64,000 bases of DNA from Streptomyces solicavernae (GCF_029968095.1 NZ_JASCIR010000024.1:33694-97693); one strand, 5' to 3'; shown: positions 34,950 through 43,347, counted from the first letter of the stretch. The notes: generated by a model from the sequence alone, not told the origin. Numbers and translations are program-made.

Positions 34950-37106
34950 TCAACCCGTCGCGTCGACCAGCGCCAGCGCATGCAACCGATCCGGCGGCCC
35001 GGGCCGGGCGTAATACCACCCCTGAGCCGTATCGCAGCCCAGCTCCCGCAACTGCTCCGCCTGCGCCCCCGTCTCCACCCCCTCCACCGTGACCGACAGG
35101 TCGAGACTGTGGGCGAGGGAGACGACCCCCTCGACGATCTTCAGGTCCACCGGGTCCACCGGATACCGCTGCATGCCCTGCGTGAACGACCGGTCCAGCT
35201 TCAGCACACTCACCGGAAGCCGCCGCAGATTCGCCAGGTTCGAGTACCCCGTACCGAAGTCGTCCAGGGCGATGTCGACCCCCATCTCGGCCAGCCGCCG
35301 CAACGGCTTCAGCAGATCGTCGTCGGCGCCGATCAGCGCCGACTCCGTGACCTCAAGACACAGCGCCCCGGGTTCGAGCCCGACCCGCTCCAGGATCTCG
35401 ACCGTGTCGGACACCAGATGCGGATGGTGCAGCTGCACCGGGGACAGGTTGACGTTGATCCGCAGCGGACCTGCGTCCGCGTGCCGCTGCTGCCAGTCGC
35501 GGGCCTGGCGGACCGCCTCCTCCAGGACCCAGCGCCCGAGCGGCACGATGAGCCCCGTGTGCTCGGCGAGCGGAATGAACCGGTCCGGGCCAAGCACCCC
35601 GTGCTGCGGATGCGTCCACCGCACCAGCGCCTCCGCCCCGCTCACCGACCCGTCCGCGAGGTGCACCAGCGGCTGGTACTCGATGAAGAACTCCCCGCGC
35701 GCCAGGGCCGCCGGCAGGGCGGTGGTCAGTCCGTGCCGCGTGATCGTACGGGCGTCGGCCTCCGGGTCGGCCAGCTCGAAGCGGTTGCCGCCCGCGGACT
35801 TGGCCCGGTACATCGTGATGTCCGCGCTGCGCAGCACCTCCGCGGGGCTGCGCTCGCCCGCCGGGCCCTCGACGATGCCGATGGAGCCGCGCACGGTGAT
35901 CTCGCGGCCCTCGATCCGTACGGGGATCGCGAGCATGGACAGGATGCGCCCCGCAAGGTCGTCCACCTCACGCTCGGTGTCGGGCCCTGTCGTGAGCGCC
36001 ACGAACTCGTCGCCGCCGAGCCGGGCCACCATCTCGCCGGGCGCGGTCGCGCAGGACTGCAGGCGGTCGGCGACCTCGACGAGGAGCCGGTCCCCGGCGG
36101 CGTGGCCGAGGCTGTCGTTGATGGCCTTGAAGCCGTCGAGGTCGAGGTAGCAGAGGCCGAAGCGCCTGCCGTCGCCCGCGGCGAGCGCCTTCTCCAGGCG
36201 TTCGAAGAACAGGGTGCGGTTGGGCAGCCCGGTGAGCGCGTCGTGCGTCGCCTCGTACCGCAGGCGCAGGTTGAGCAGGCGCCGCTCGGTGGTGTCCTCC
36301 ATCAGCGCCAGCTGGTACTGCGGGCGGCCCTCGGCGTCGCGCAGCAGGGAGACGGTGAGGTTGGTCCACAGGACGGTGCCGTCGTGGCGGTAGTACGGCT
36401 TCTCCACCCGGTACTCGTCCCGGTCGCCGCGGACCAGCTCCTCGTAAAGCCGCCAGACCTGCGGGGCGTCGTCCGGGTGGGTCCAGTCGCTGATGTTGCG
36501 GCCGCGGATCTGGTGCTCCAGGCCGCCGCCGAACATCCGGGTGAGGGTGTCGTTGACCTGGAGGACGGTGCCGTCGAGGTCGGCGATGCCGATGCCGATC
36601 GCGGCGCCCTCGAACACGGCGCGGAAGCGGGCCTCGCTGGCGTGCAGGGCCTCGGCGACCGCGTGCCGGGCGTCGAGCGCGGCGCGCGAGATGGCCTCCT
36701 GCTCGGCGAGGGTGCGCTCCTTGAGGGCCTGCGCGAAGCCCGCGGCCACGGCGTGCTGCAGCCGCGAACAGCGCGATCTGAGCTCGTCCTTGCTCCGCCG
36801 CTCCTCGTCCTGCCCGCAGTACAGGACGAGGTACGCGTCGACCACGTCGAGGGTGCGGCTCAGCGCCTCCGGGTCCGTGCAGTGCGTGCCGACCAGGGCC
36901 GCGCCGACCGCCTGGCCCTCGGCCGCGTCAAAGGCCCGCGCGGCGAGCGCGTCCCGCAACCGGCGGGCCAGCGGCACCAGTTGCTGCTCCAGCTCGGCCC
37001 GGCTGAGCGAGGTGGCCGTGGCGGGGAAGACCGCACGGCTCCAGATCGTGGCGAACCGGCGCAGTCTTCCCTCGGCCCCGTCCGGCGCCGCGCTCTTCTC
37101 GGTCAC
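34950..37106 (-). CDS. rmdA: PAS-GGDEF-EAL cyclic-di-GMP turnover protein (RmdA-like)
   Basis: This 718-residue cytoplasmic protein has an N-terminal helical sensor of about 160 residues, a PAS/PAC module (FRAVFEGAAIGIGIADLDGTV to YQLALMEDTTERR, about residues 165-280), a diguanylate cyclase domain with intact GGDEF at 364-368 and a phosphodiesterase domain with EAL at 492-494. The EAL domain also has DDFGTGYSNL, LKLDRSF and EGVETGAQ. Both catalytic signatures look intact. The start is GTG at 37106, overlapping the upstream methyltransferase stop (GTGA). From memory, S. coelicolor RmdA (SCO0928) has this architecture and lies near its sdh and egt genes. The symbol rests on that synteny and is tentative. 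Confidence 0.85.
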   Translation of the reverse strand: MTEKSAAPDGAEGRLRRFATIWSRAVFPATATSLSRAELEQQLVPLARRLRDALAARAFDAAEGQAVGAALVGTHCTDPEALSRTLDVVDAYLVLYCGQDEERRSKDELRSRCSRLQHAVAAGFAQALKERTLAEQEAISRAALDARHAVAEALHASEARFRAVFEGAAIGIGIADLDGTVLQVNDTLTRMFGGGLEHQIRGRNISDWTHPDDAPQVWRLYEELVRGDRDEYRVEKPYYRHDGTVLWTNLTVSLLRDAEGRPQYQLALMEDTTERRLLNLRLRYEATHDALTGLPNRTLFFERLEKALAAGDGRRFGLCYLDLDGFKAINDSLGHAAGDRLLVEVADRLQSCATAPGEMVARLGGDEFVALTTGPDTEREVDDLAGRILSMLAIPVRIEGREITVRGSIGIVEGPAGERSPAEVLRSADITMYRAKSAGGNRFELADPEADARTITRHGLTTALPAALARGEFFIEYQPLVHLADGSVSGAEALVRWTHPQHGVLGPDRFIPLAEHTGLIVPLGRWVLEEAVRQARDWQQRHADAGPLRINVNLSPVQLHHPHLVSDTVEILERVGLEPGALCLEVTESALIGADDDLLKPLRRLAEMGVDIALDDFGTGYSNLANLRRLPVSVLKLDRSFTQGMQRYPVDPVDLKIVEGVVSLAHSLDLSVTVEGVETGAQAEQLRELGCDTAQGWYYARPGPPDRLHALALVDATG

Positions 37107-37912
37107 GCGCCGCGCCCCACACCCGCGTACCCGGAGAACGTGAAGGGGTCCTCCTGCTCCGGGGGCGTCTCGGGCCGCCAGTGCGGCATCTGCACGAGCC
37201 CTGGCTCGACCATCTCGTACCCCTCGAAGAAGCGCGCGATCTCGTCGCGCGTGCGCATGACCAGCGGGTTGCGGGTCTTCTCGTAGACCCCGACCGTGCC
37301 GGCGGCCTCCTCGCGCGCCGGGACGCCGTCGTACGAGGCGTGCGTGAGGACGAGGAGGCTGCCGGGCGCGAGCGCGTCCCGCAGCTCGGCGACGGCGGCG
37401 TACGGGTCGTCCGCGTCCTCGACGAAGTGCAGGATCGCGACGAGGAGCAGCGCCACCGGCTGCTCCAGGTCCAACAGGCCCTTCACCTCCGGGCTGTTGA
37501 GGATCTCCTGCGGGCTGCGCAGGTCGGCCGCGAGGACCGTCGCCCCGTCGTTCCCGGCGAGCACGGCGCGGCTGTGCTCGACCGCCACCGGATCGTGATC
37601 GACGTAGACGACCTTTGCCCGGGGATTTGCCGCCTGTACCACTTCGTGAACGTTTCCGAACGTGGGAATGCCGGAGCCGATATCGAGGAACTGCGTGATT
37701 CCCGATTCGACCGCACATCGTACGGCTCGCCGCATGAAGGCCCGATTGGCCTGCATGATCTTGGGAAGCCCCGGCATGAACTCCATGGCCCTGCGGGCCG
37801 CTTCCCGGTCGACCTCGAAATTATGCGATCCGCCCAGGTAGAAGTCGTACATACGGGACACGCTGGGCTTCGAGATGTCGATGCCCGGTGGGGCCCAGGC
37901 GGGTCGATCCAT
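37103..37912 (-). CDS. SAM-dependent methyltransferase, Methyltransf_19 (DUF574) family
   Basis: This 269-residue protein follows the large actinobacterial DUF574 family. It begins PGIDISKPSVSRMYDFYLGGSHNFEVDREAA, has the SAM motif QFLDIGSGIPTFGNVHEV with VVYVDHDPVAVEHSR, ADLRSPQEIL, and LLLVAILHFVEDADDPYAAV. Substrates of this family are mostly unknown. The ATG at 37912 lies just before conserved sequence. Its stop codon overlaps the GTG of the PAS-GGDEF-EAL gene, so the two proteins are made from one transcript with coupled translation, implying a linked role. Confidence 0.88.
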   Translation of the reverse strand: MDRPAWAPPGIDISKPSVSRMYDFYLGGSHNFEVDREAARRAMEFMPGLPKIMQANRAFMRRAVRCAVESGITQFLDIGSGIPTFGNVHEVVQAANPRAKVVYVDHDPVAVEHSRAVLAGNDGATVLAADLRSPQEILNSPEVKGLLDLEQPVALLLVAILHFVEDADDPYAAVAELRDALAPGSLLVLTHASYDGVPAREEAAGTVGVYEKTRNPLVMRTRDEIARFFEGYEMVEPGLVQMPHWRPETPPEQEDPFTFSGYAGVGRGA

Positions 37913-38078
37913 CGTGTCTCCAAGGCGTGAGCGAGCCGGTGTTCGAGCCGAGGCTACTGATCGCTCGCCAACAGGTCGAGCAGAACCGGAAATTGCTCGT
38001 CCGTTCTCGGTCACCACCTCCGGTGACTGCATCTGCAGCTGCACGTGCACATGGCCGATTGCAGATGCACACGACCGC

Positions 38079-38109
38079 GCCCCCGCTCCGCCGAACGCGG
38101 AGCGGGGGC
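38079..38109 (-). terminator. Hairpin terminator of the lipoprotein gene
   Basis: GCCCCCGCTCCGC (38079-38091) pairs perfectly with 38097-38109 around CGAAC, 14 bases past the lipoprotein stop on the minus strand. A run of self-complementary tgcatctgcagctgcacgtgcac lies further on, between 38025 and 38050. Confidence 0.75.
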
Positions 38110-38122
38110 GGCGGCCCGACGG

Positions 38123-39082
38123 CTATTCCGGGGCGCCGAGCAGCTTCCCCTCGGGCGAGACGGCGTACCAAGTGCCGCCCACGCCCTGGCCGTTCAGGTC
38201 GCCCGGCGCCTTGTCGCCGGCGAAGGTGTAGAGCGGCCAGCAGTCGAGGGTCTGCTGCTGCTTCCCGTCGGGCCGGTCGAACACCGTGAACCCCTTTTTC
38301 AGGACACCCTCGGCGTCTGACTCGTCCACCGGCTCGACGACCGGCCAGCGCTCCAGACAGGCCCCGGTGCAGGCGGACTTCATGGGCCAGGCGGAGTCCT
38401 TCGTGAAGCGGTAGACAGTCCTGCCGTTCTTGTCGACGACGATCTCGCCGAGCTCGGGGTCCTGGCGGGTGGACATCCCGGGAAGGTCCGCCCCCTTCCC
38501 GTCGGCCTCATCGGCGGAACCGCCCTCGGGAGCCGCCGTCGCCTTCTTGCCGTCGGGCGCCGCGGCGTGCCAGGTGCCGCCGACTCCCTGCCCCTTGGCG
38601 TCGCCCGGTTTCTCGTCGGCGGCGTAGCGGTACATCGGCCAGCCGGCGACGGTCAGTTGTTCGGTGCCGTCCTCGCGGGTGACCGAGCCGACCAGGGCGG
38701 GGTCGACGCCGGGTGCGGCCTTCGCGCCGTCGGCGGCTACCACTGGCCAGGTCTCGGCGCACTCCCCCGCGCAGGCCGATTTCGAGGGCTTCGCGGTGTC
38801 CCGGTCGAAGCGGTAGAGGGTGAACCCGGCGCTGTCGGTGAGGACTTCGCCGAACTTCTTGCTCTTCCACACCGCGAGCTGCCCGGCGGGCTTTGCCTCC
38901 GCGGCCCCGCTCCCGCCCGCCGCCGAGCCGTACCCGTCGCCGTAACTCCCCTGCGCCGGGGCCGCGTTGCCCGCGGACCGACCGCTCGCGTCCGCGTCCG
39001 GCTCCCCCTGACCGCACGCCGCCGTCAGCGTCAACAGGGCCGCGGCCGCCACCGCGACCGACGCGCTCCGCCAGGTGTTCAT
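38123..39082 (-). CDS. SCO0930-family lipoprotein with secreted-repeat domains
   Basis: This 319-residue lipoprotein has a signal peptide and lipobox LTLTAAC (Cys about residue 23), then an acidic Gly/Ser linker. Two copies of the roughly 100-residue secreted repeat follow. The first copy is FGEVLTDSAGFTLYRFDRDT, SACAGECAETWPVV, GWPMYRYAADEKPGDAKGQGV, GTWHAAAPDG. The second is LGEIVVDKNGRTVYRFTKDS, SACTGACLERWPVV, CWPLYTFAGDKAPGDLNGQGV, GTWYAVSPEG. Each carries a CxxxC pair. Such repeats occur in exported proteins of unknown function, sometimes linked to electron transfer. It would be anchored on the outer face of the membrane. An 11-bp tandem repeat occupies its upstream region. Confidence 0.87.
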   Translation of the reverse strand: MNTWRSASVAVAAAALLTLTAACGQGEPDADASGRSAGNAAPAQGSYGDGYGSAAGGSGAAEAKPAGQLAVWKSKKFGEVLTDSAGFTLYRFDRDTAKPSKSACAGECAETWPVVAADGAKAAPGVDPALVGSVTREDGTEQLTVAGWPMYRYAADEKPGDAKGQGVGGTWHAAAPDGKKATAAPEGGSADEADGKGADLPGMSTRQDPELGEIVVDKNGRTVYRFTKDSAWPMKSACTGACLERWPVVEPVDESDAEGVLKKGFTVFDRPDGKQQQTLDCWPLYTFAGDKAPGDLNGQGVGGTWYAVSPEGKLLGAPE

Positions 39083-39415
39083 GGTGGTCAACTCCCGTGC
39101 TGGTAGGGGTGGTGCTCGCTCGCTGCTCGCACCCCTGCATACGGAGCCGTGGGCCGCGTTGTTCAACCGGGGGCGCGGTGTCTCCGTACGGCCTTCGTGC
39201 GGCCTTCGTGCGGCCTTCGTGCGGCCTTCGTGCGGCCTTCGTGCGGCCTGGTGGTGGCGTTCTCCGTACGGCCTGGGTGCCCGGCGGGTTCCCCCATTCG
39301 CCCGACCCCGTTCGCGACCCCCGGGGTGCATACCTAGCGTTTCGAACATCGAGGTGCATCGCCGGTCGCAGCGGAACAGGTCCGCACGCGCTCCTCGGGA
39401 CCTAAGGATTTGCTC
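39083..39415. promoter_or_regulatory. Divergent gap with 11-bp tandem repeat
   Basis: This 333-base spacer lies between the lipoprotein and a secreted protein gene. It contains five perfect copies of ggccttcgtgc at 39190-39244 and direct repeats of ggtgcat around 39327 and 39351. An AT-richer catacctagcgtttcgaacatcg segment near 39328 may be promoter sequence for the right-hand gene. No gene seen. Confidence 0.5.
39190..39244. repeat. 11-bp perfect tandem repeat
   Basis: Five exact head-to-tail copies of ggccttcgtgc, with a partial sixth. The unit is not a multiple of three and is non-coding on either strand as far as I can support. Confidence 0.92.
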
Positions 39416-40051
39416 ATGCGCGCGATATCCCCCGTATCCGCGGTATCTGCCGTGTCCGCCATGCCTGGCGTATCCGCCGTGTCCGCCGCGTCCGTGGCCG
39501 TTCTCACGGCAGGCGCCCTGGTCCTGGCCGCCCCGGCCGCCCATGCGACGGTCGCCGGGGACAACGACAACAACATCACGTCGTTCGGCTTCAGCGTGAC
39601 GCCGTCGACGGTCGCCGCGGGCGGCCAGGTCACCCTGAAGGTGGACGGCTGCAAAGCGGCCGCGCACGCCACCTCGGGCGTCTTCGACCCGGTCACGATC
39701 CGCAAGCACCAAACCGCCACCGCCACCGTCGACTGGGACGCCAAACCGGGCGCCATGTACACCGTCACCTTCGAGTGCAAGGGCGAGACGGGCACCACGG
39801 ACCTCACCATCGCCAAGGGCGGCGGCCACCACACCGGCGGCAACCAGACCGGCGGCAATCAGACCGGCGGCCGGCAACACAACGTCCAGCGCGGCGTGAA
39901 CGCGGGCATCGGCGGCACCTTCGGCAAGCTCGACTTCAGCGAACTCGCCCTGGGCGCTGCCCTGATCACGGGCGCACTCGGCTCCGCGTACTACTGGGCG
40001 AGGCGCCGCCCGAGCGAGGACGCCGCCGGCGGTCCGGGCACGGACGCCTGA
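39416..40051 (+). CDS. Exported surface protein with C-terminal membrane anchor
   Basis: This is a 211-residue protein with a repetitive Val-Ser-Ala signal peptide (SPVSAVSAVSAMPGVSAVSAA) and cleavage likely after AHA near residue 44. The extracellular domain is about 85 residues of immunoglobulin-like beta character (VTPSTVAAGGQVTLKVDGC, AMYTVTFECKG) with two cysteines that probably pair. A Gly/Asn/Gln/His repeat (TGGNQTGGNQTGGRQ) leads to a C-terminal membrane helix, LALGAALITGALGSAYYWA, with an RRR tail. That layout resembles sortase substrates, but no LPxTG or LAxTG motif is present. It has the same architecture as the convergent gene at 40217 and lies near a class F sortase. AAGGA precedes the ATG at 39416. 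Confidence 0.78.
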   Translation: MRAISPVSAVSAVSAMPGVSAVSAASVAVLTAGALVLAAPAAHATVAGDNDNNITSFGFSVTPSTVAAGGQVTLKVDGCKAAAHATSGVFDPVTIRKHQTATATVDWDAKPGAMYTVTFECKGETGTTDLTIAKGGGHHTGGNQTGGNQTGGRQHNVQRGVNAGIGGTFGKLDFSELALGAALITGALGSAYYWARRRPSEDAAGGPGTDA

Positions 40052-40140
40052 CCCCGGACACCGGAAGCCCGCGCCCATGATGCGCCAACTCCCCTACATG
40101 CAAGGGCAGGGCACTTCGCCCCCCCGTACCCGCACACGGA

Positions 40141-40188
40141 ACGGCACTTCGTCCCGGGATCCACACCCGGCCCGGGACGAAGTGCCGT
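40141..40188. terminator. Bidirectional 18-bp perfect hairpin terminator
   Basis: ACGGCACTTCGTCCCGGG (40141-40158) pairs exactly with 40171-40188 around a 12-base loop. It lies between convergent genes ending at 40051 and 40217 and can stop transcription from both. Confidence 0.85.
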
Positions 40189-40216
40189 CCTGCGCGCCCG
40201 CGGGCGCGCGGCTGTG

Positions 40217-40720
40217 TCAGGCGCGACCGGTCCTGGTCTCGCCGCGGCGCCGCAGCCAGAACACGCCGCCGCCGATGGCCGCGGCGCCCACCAGGGAGCC
40301 GCCGATCGCGACGTCGGTCGACGTGGCGCCCATGCTGGAGCTGCCGCCGACGCCGCCGCGCACACCGCCGTGGATGACGGTGAGCGCGGCCTCCCGGGTC
40401 ACGCTGCCTGCGGCGCCGCAGGTGGCGGTGACGCTGTGGGCGCCGATGTGGGCCTTGCGGCTGATCTTCACGGTGGCGGTGGCCATGTTGCCGCCGCTCG
40501 GACGCAGCCGGGTGCGCGGGAAGGCCGACGAGGAGACGTGGTTGTTGTTGCCCCTGGTGCACTCATGGGCGTCGACCGTCACCGTGACGGTTCCGCCGCG
40601 CTGGCTCGTGGTGGGCGAGACGGTGATGGCGCTTCCGTCCCAGGCGCTCGCGGACGGTGCTGCGAGCCCGATGATGGCACCGGCGGCGGCCGTGACCGCC
40701 AGGGCACGAGAAGTACGCAT
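40217..40720 (-). CDS. Exported surface protein with C-terminal membrane anchor (paralogous layout)
   Basis: This 167-residue protein has signal peptide MRTSRALAVTAAAGAIIGLA with cleavage after ASA. The beta-rich extracellular domain includes ITVSPTTSQRGGTVTVTVDAHEC and AHIGAHSVTATCGAAG, with two cysteines. A Gly/Ser stretch is followed by a C-terminal helix, VAIGGSLVGAAAIGGGVFWL, with a basic RRRGETRTGRA tail. Organisation and motif spacing parallel the convergent protein ending at 40051, so they are probably distant paralogues. No classical sorting pentapeptide is seen. The ATG at 40720 follows a GGAGG ribosome site on the minus strand. The sortase gene is divergently oriented 338 bases away. 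Confidence 0.75.
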   Translation of the reverse strand: MRTSRALAVTAAAGAIIGLAAPSASAWDGSAITVSPTTSQRGGTVTVTVDAHECTRGNNNHVSSSAFPRTRLRPSGGNMATATVKISRKAHIGAHSVTATCGAAGSVTREAALTVIHGGVRGGVGGSSSMGATSTDVAIGGSLVGAAAIGGGVFWLRRRGETRTGRA

Positions 40721-41058
40721 GAGAACCTCCGCGGGAGAGCGCGCCGAGGAACCGTCCCCGGGCAGGATTGGCGAGATCGCCCTCCCAGACCGACCCTCAG
40801 GTGCAGTGCACCGGCCCGCATTTCGGGGCTGGTCCGTCCTGGTGAGGCGACACGCCGGGGCAAACTCCGAATATGACGAGTAGGCGCAGGTCACGGACCG
40901 TCAGAAATTCCCTGGGGCCGGAGACTCGGATGGCGCAGGGACCGTTCGGCCGCCACCCGTTCGCCTCCGCGCTGTCGCCCGAATTCTGTCCGGCCCTTAG
41001 CGTTCTGCCATGCGTCGTGGACGCGGCAGGACTTGTCGCGTCGAGAGGGGAAATCGAA
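40721..41058. promoter_or_regulatory. Divergent gap upstream of sortase gene
   Basis: This 338-base region separates the small surface protein from the sortase. An in-frame upstream extension of the sortase exists (from 40873) but has no ribosome site or family similarity, so I treat it as untranslated leader. No small gene or repeat is evident. Confidence 0.4.
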
Positions 41059-41721
41059 ATGCCTTCGTCCCAGTCCGCCATCGAGGAGGAGCCGCGGAAG
41101 AAGCGCGCCCCGTGGGGAGTGATAGCGCTTGTTCTGCTCACCGGACTCGCCTTGATAAGGAATGGCTCCGGTGAATTCACCGTGGGCCCGCCGCAGCCGG
41201 CTTCGGCCGCGGCGGCCGAGCGCCGGGTGCACGGCCAGATCAGGGCCGAGGGCCCCGCGCCACTGTCGTTCTCGCTCGCCCAACGGATTAGCATCCCGGC
41301 GATCCAGGTGGACGCGCCGATCCAGCCCGTGGGCCTGGACGCGGAGGGGTGGGTGGACGCGCCGCCGCCCCAGGACCCGAATCTGGCGGGCTGGTTCAAC
41401 GGTTCCGTCTCGCCCGGCGAGAAGGGCACGTCCGTGGTCGTCGGCCATGTCGACAACAACGCGGGTCCCGCGGTTTTCTACGGCCTGGGTTCGCTGTCGA
41501 AGGGAAATCACGTCGAGGTCACCCGCAAGGACGGCCGCACCGCCATTTTCGAGGTGTACGGGATCGAGGTGTTCGAGAAGGAGAACTTCCCGGGCACCAG
41601 GGTGTACGGCGAGACCGGCGGGGCCGAATTGCGCGTCATCACGTGCGGCGGCGGGTTCACGAAGGAGAACGGCTACGACGGGAATGTGGTGGCGTTCGCC
41701 CGGTTGGTGAAAACGATCTGA
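41059..41721 (+). CDS. Class F sortase
   Basis: This 220-residue membrane-bound transpeptidase has a short cytoplasmic N-terminus and one signal-anchor helix (APWGVIALVLLTGLALIRNG). The sortase beta-barrel carries catalytic His130 in SVVVGHVDNN, Cys196 in LRVITCGGGF and Arg215 near the C-terminus (VAFARL). Class F enzymes are common in actinobacteria; their substrates are poorly defined. Start: ATG 41059 after GAGAGGGG. Two small proteins with C-terminal helix plus Arg-tail anchors lie directly upstream and could be relevant. A hairpin follows the stop. Confidence 0.9.
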   Translation: MPSSQSAIEEEPRKKRAPWGVIALVLLTGLALIRNGSGEFTVGPPQPASAAAAERRVHGQIRAEGPAPLSFSLAQRISIPAIQVDAPIQPVGLDAEGWVDAPPPQDPNLAGWFNGSVSPGEKGTSVVVGHVDNNAGPAVFYGLGSLSKGNHVEVTRKDGRTAIFEVYGIEVFEKENFPGTRVYGETGGAELRVITCGGGFTKENGYDGNVVAFARLVKTI

Positions 41722-41734
41722 CCCGGGAACTACC

Positions 41735-41776
41735 AAGGGCCGGTCGGACTCATTTCCTTGAGCCCGACCGGCCCTT
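41735..41776. terminator. Hairpin terminator after sortase
   Basis: AAGGGCCGGTCGG (41735-41747) pairs with CCGACCGGCCCTT (41764-41776). The loop can itself pair ctca with tgag. It lies between the sortase stop and the convergent deacetylase stop at 41834. Confidence 0.8.
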
Positions 41777-41833
41777 GATTCTTGTTCCTCGACCCTTGCC
41801 CCTTGACCCTCGCGTGAATGGCTCCCGGAATTC

Positions 41834-42679
41834 TCACATCAGCGCACGGTTCGGCACCTCGATCCGGTATCCCTCGTCGAGCAGTCGCGGCAGATAGGTC
41901 CGCAGGGCCTTCACGGTCTGGGAGCGGTTGCCGCCCGCGTCGTGGGAGAGCACCACGACACCCGGTCCGGCGCCCTGCAGGACGCGGCGGACGATGGTGC
42001 GGCTGCCCGGCTCCGTCCAGTCGAGGGTGTCGACGGTCCAGGCCAGGGGCTCCATGCCGAGCTCGGCGCCGATCTCGAAGGCCGAGCGGTTCCAGGCCCC
42101 GTACGGCGCGCGGAACCAGAGCGGCGGGCGGCCCACGGTGTCCAGGACGGCCTCGCTGGTCCGCTCGATCTCGTCACGGATGCCGGGGCGCCGCATCAGG
42201 GTCAACTGGGGATGTGTGAAGGTGTGGTTGCCGATGAGGTGGCCCTCGTCGGTCATCCGCCGCAGCAGGTCCGGGTTGGACTCGGCCATCTCGCCGCAGA
42301 CGAAGAACATCGCGCGTACGTCGTGCTTGTGCAGGGTGTCCAGGATGTGCGGGGTGTAGCGGGGGTCTGGGCCGTCGTCGAAGCTGAGGACCATGCCGCG
42401 GCCGCGGTCCGCCAGCCGCAGAATCGGCTTGCTGCGTACGGGGGTTCGGCGCACGGCGGCGCGCCGGGGGCCGTAGCCGGTCATGGGCCGGAGCCGGTAC
42501 GCGGAAGGCTTCCGCGGGCGGGCCGCCTGGGCGCCCGCGGCAGGTTCCGGCGAGGTGGAGGGGCGGGCGGGGGCGCCGGACCGTTCTTCGCCGGCGCAGC
42601 CGGCGGTCGCCGCGAGGGCGAAGAGGGCGGCGCCGCGCAGGAGTACACGCCGCCCCGGAAGCATTTCGTCCGTTTTCAT
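41834..42679 (-). CDS. Polysaccharide deacetylase (NodB homology) lipoprotein
   Basis: This 281-residue carbohydrate esterase family 4 enzyme has a signal peptide with RR near the start (PGRRVLLRG) and lipobox LAATAGC, so it is probably membrane-tethered outside the cell. The catalytic domain shows motif 1 LSFDDGPDPRYTP (Asp base and metal Asp), motif 2 NHTFTHPQL (metal histidines), motif 3 FRAPYGAWN, motif 4 VDTLDW and motif 5 VVLSHDAGGNRSQT. All metal and catalytic residues appear intact. It would deacetylate peptidoglycan or another N-acetylated glycan. Convergent with the sortase gene, which supports an envelope role. Confidence 0.9.
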   Translation of the reverse strand: MKTDEMLPGRRVLLRGAALFALAATAGCAGEERSGAPARPSTSPEPAAGAQAARPRKPSAYRLRPMTGYGPRRAAVRRTPVRSKPILRLADRGRGMVLSFDDGPDPRYTPHILDTLHKHDVRAMFFVCGEMAESNPDLLRRMTDEGHLIGNHTFTHPQLTLMRRPGIRDEIERTSEAVLDTVGRPPLWFRAPYGAWNRSAFEIGAELGMEPLAWTVDTLDWTEPGSRTIVRRVLQGAGPGVVVLSHDAGGNRSQTVKALRTYLPRLLDEGYRIEVPNRALM

Positions 42680-42924
42680 GACTTATGCGTCGCACGGCGG
42701 TGCCCGTACCCAATCCATCGACACGGTGCCGCGACGGAAAGCACCTGATGAGACCGGCTCGGGGTGCGCAGCGCGCGCTCCCGGGTTAGAGATGGGGCTG
42801 ATATACGGTCAATTCCCCCTGACCGAGCAGAAGTTGCGGGACGACCGCACCCCCGTTCGGCGGGCCCTCTCCGCCTCCGCGTACCGTGATCATCGCGCAC
42901 GCCGGCACACGGAAGAGGAGAGCA

Positions 42925-43347
42925 ATGGCCCAGCTCACGCAGGACGTACGGGACCGGATCGCCGGGACCGGGATCTGGTTCGTGGCGTCCACCAACCCGG
43001 ACGGGTCGCCGCACGTGAGCCCGATGTGGGTCGACCTGGACGGCGACCAGCTCTGGTTCAACACCTCGGTGGGGCGCGTCAAGGAGCGCAACCTGCGCAA
43101 CGACCCGCGTATCTGCCTCTCCAACGCCGACACGGCCAACCCCTTCGACCGCGTGCAGCTGCACGGCCGCGTCGCCCGGTTCGTCGAGGGCGAGCAGGCC
43201 AAGGCGGACATGGACCGGCTCGCGCACAAGTACCTGGGCACGCCCTACGAGTGGCTGCTGCCCGAGGAGAAGCGCATCACCGTGGTCGTCGAGCTTGAGC
43301 GGGTCCGGCGGATCGTGGGCGTGGAGCCCTTCGGCACGCCCAAGTAG
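42925..43347 (+). CDS. Pyridoxamine 5'-phosphate oxidase-like flavin/F420-binding protein
   Basis: This 140-residue split-barrel protein matches PPOX-class F420- or flavin-dependent enzymes: IWFVASTNPDGSPHVSPMWVDLDGDQLWFNTSVGRVKERNLRNDPRICL is the characteristic core, with a C-terminal arm of the KRITVVVELERVRRIVG type. In actinobacteria such proteins reduce small molecules with F420H2. The substrate cannot be deduced. AGAGGAG at 42913-42919 sets the ATG at 42925. It precedes a universal stress gene by 42 bases in the same direction. Confidence 0.87.
   Translation: MAQLTQDVRDRIAGTGIWFVASTNPDGSPHVSPMWVDLDGDQLWFNTSVGRVKERNLRNDPRICLSNADTANPFDRVQLHGRVARFVEGEQAKADMDRLAHKYLGTPYEWLLPEEKRITVVVELERVRRIVGVEPFGTPK

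Noticed and set aside
34950..37718. Longer version of the GGDEF-EAL protein (922 codons)
   Set aside because: The extra N-terminus is the methyltransferase gene in a wrong frame; the GTG at 37106 overlapping the methyltransferase stop is far better supported.
40873..41058. 62-codon N-terminal extension of the sortase
   Set aside because: No hydrophobic or conserved content and no ribosome site; ATG 41059 follows GAGAGGGG and starts the normal cytoplasmic tail.
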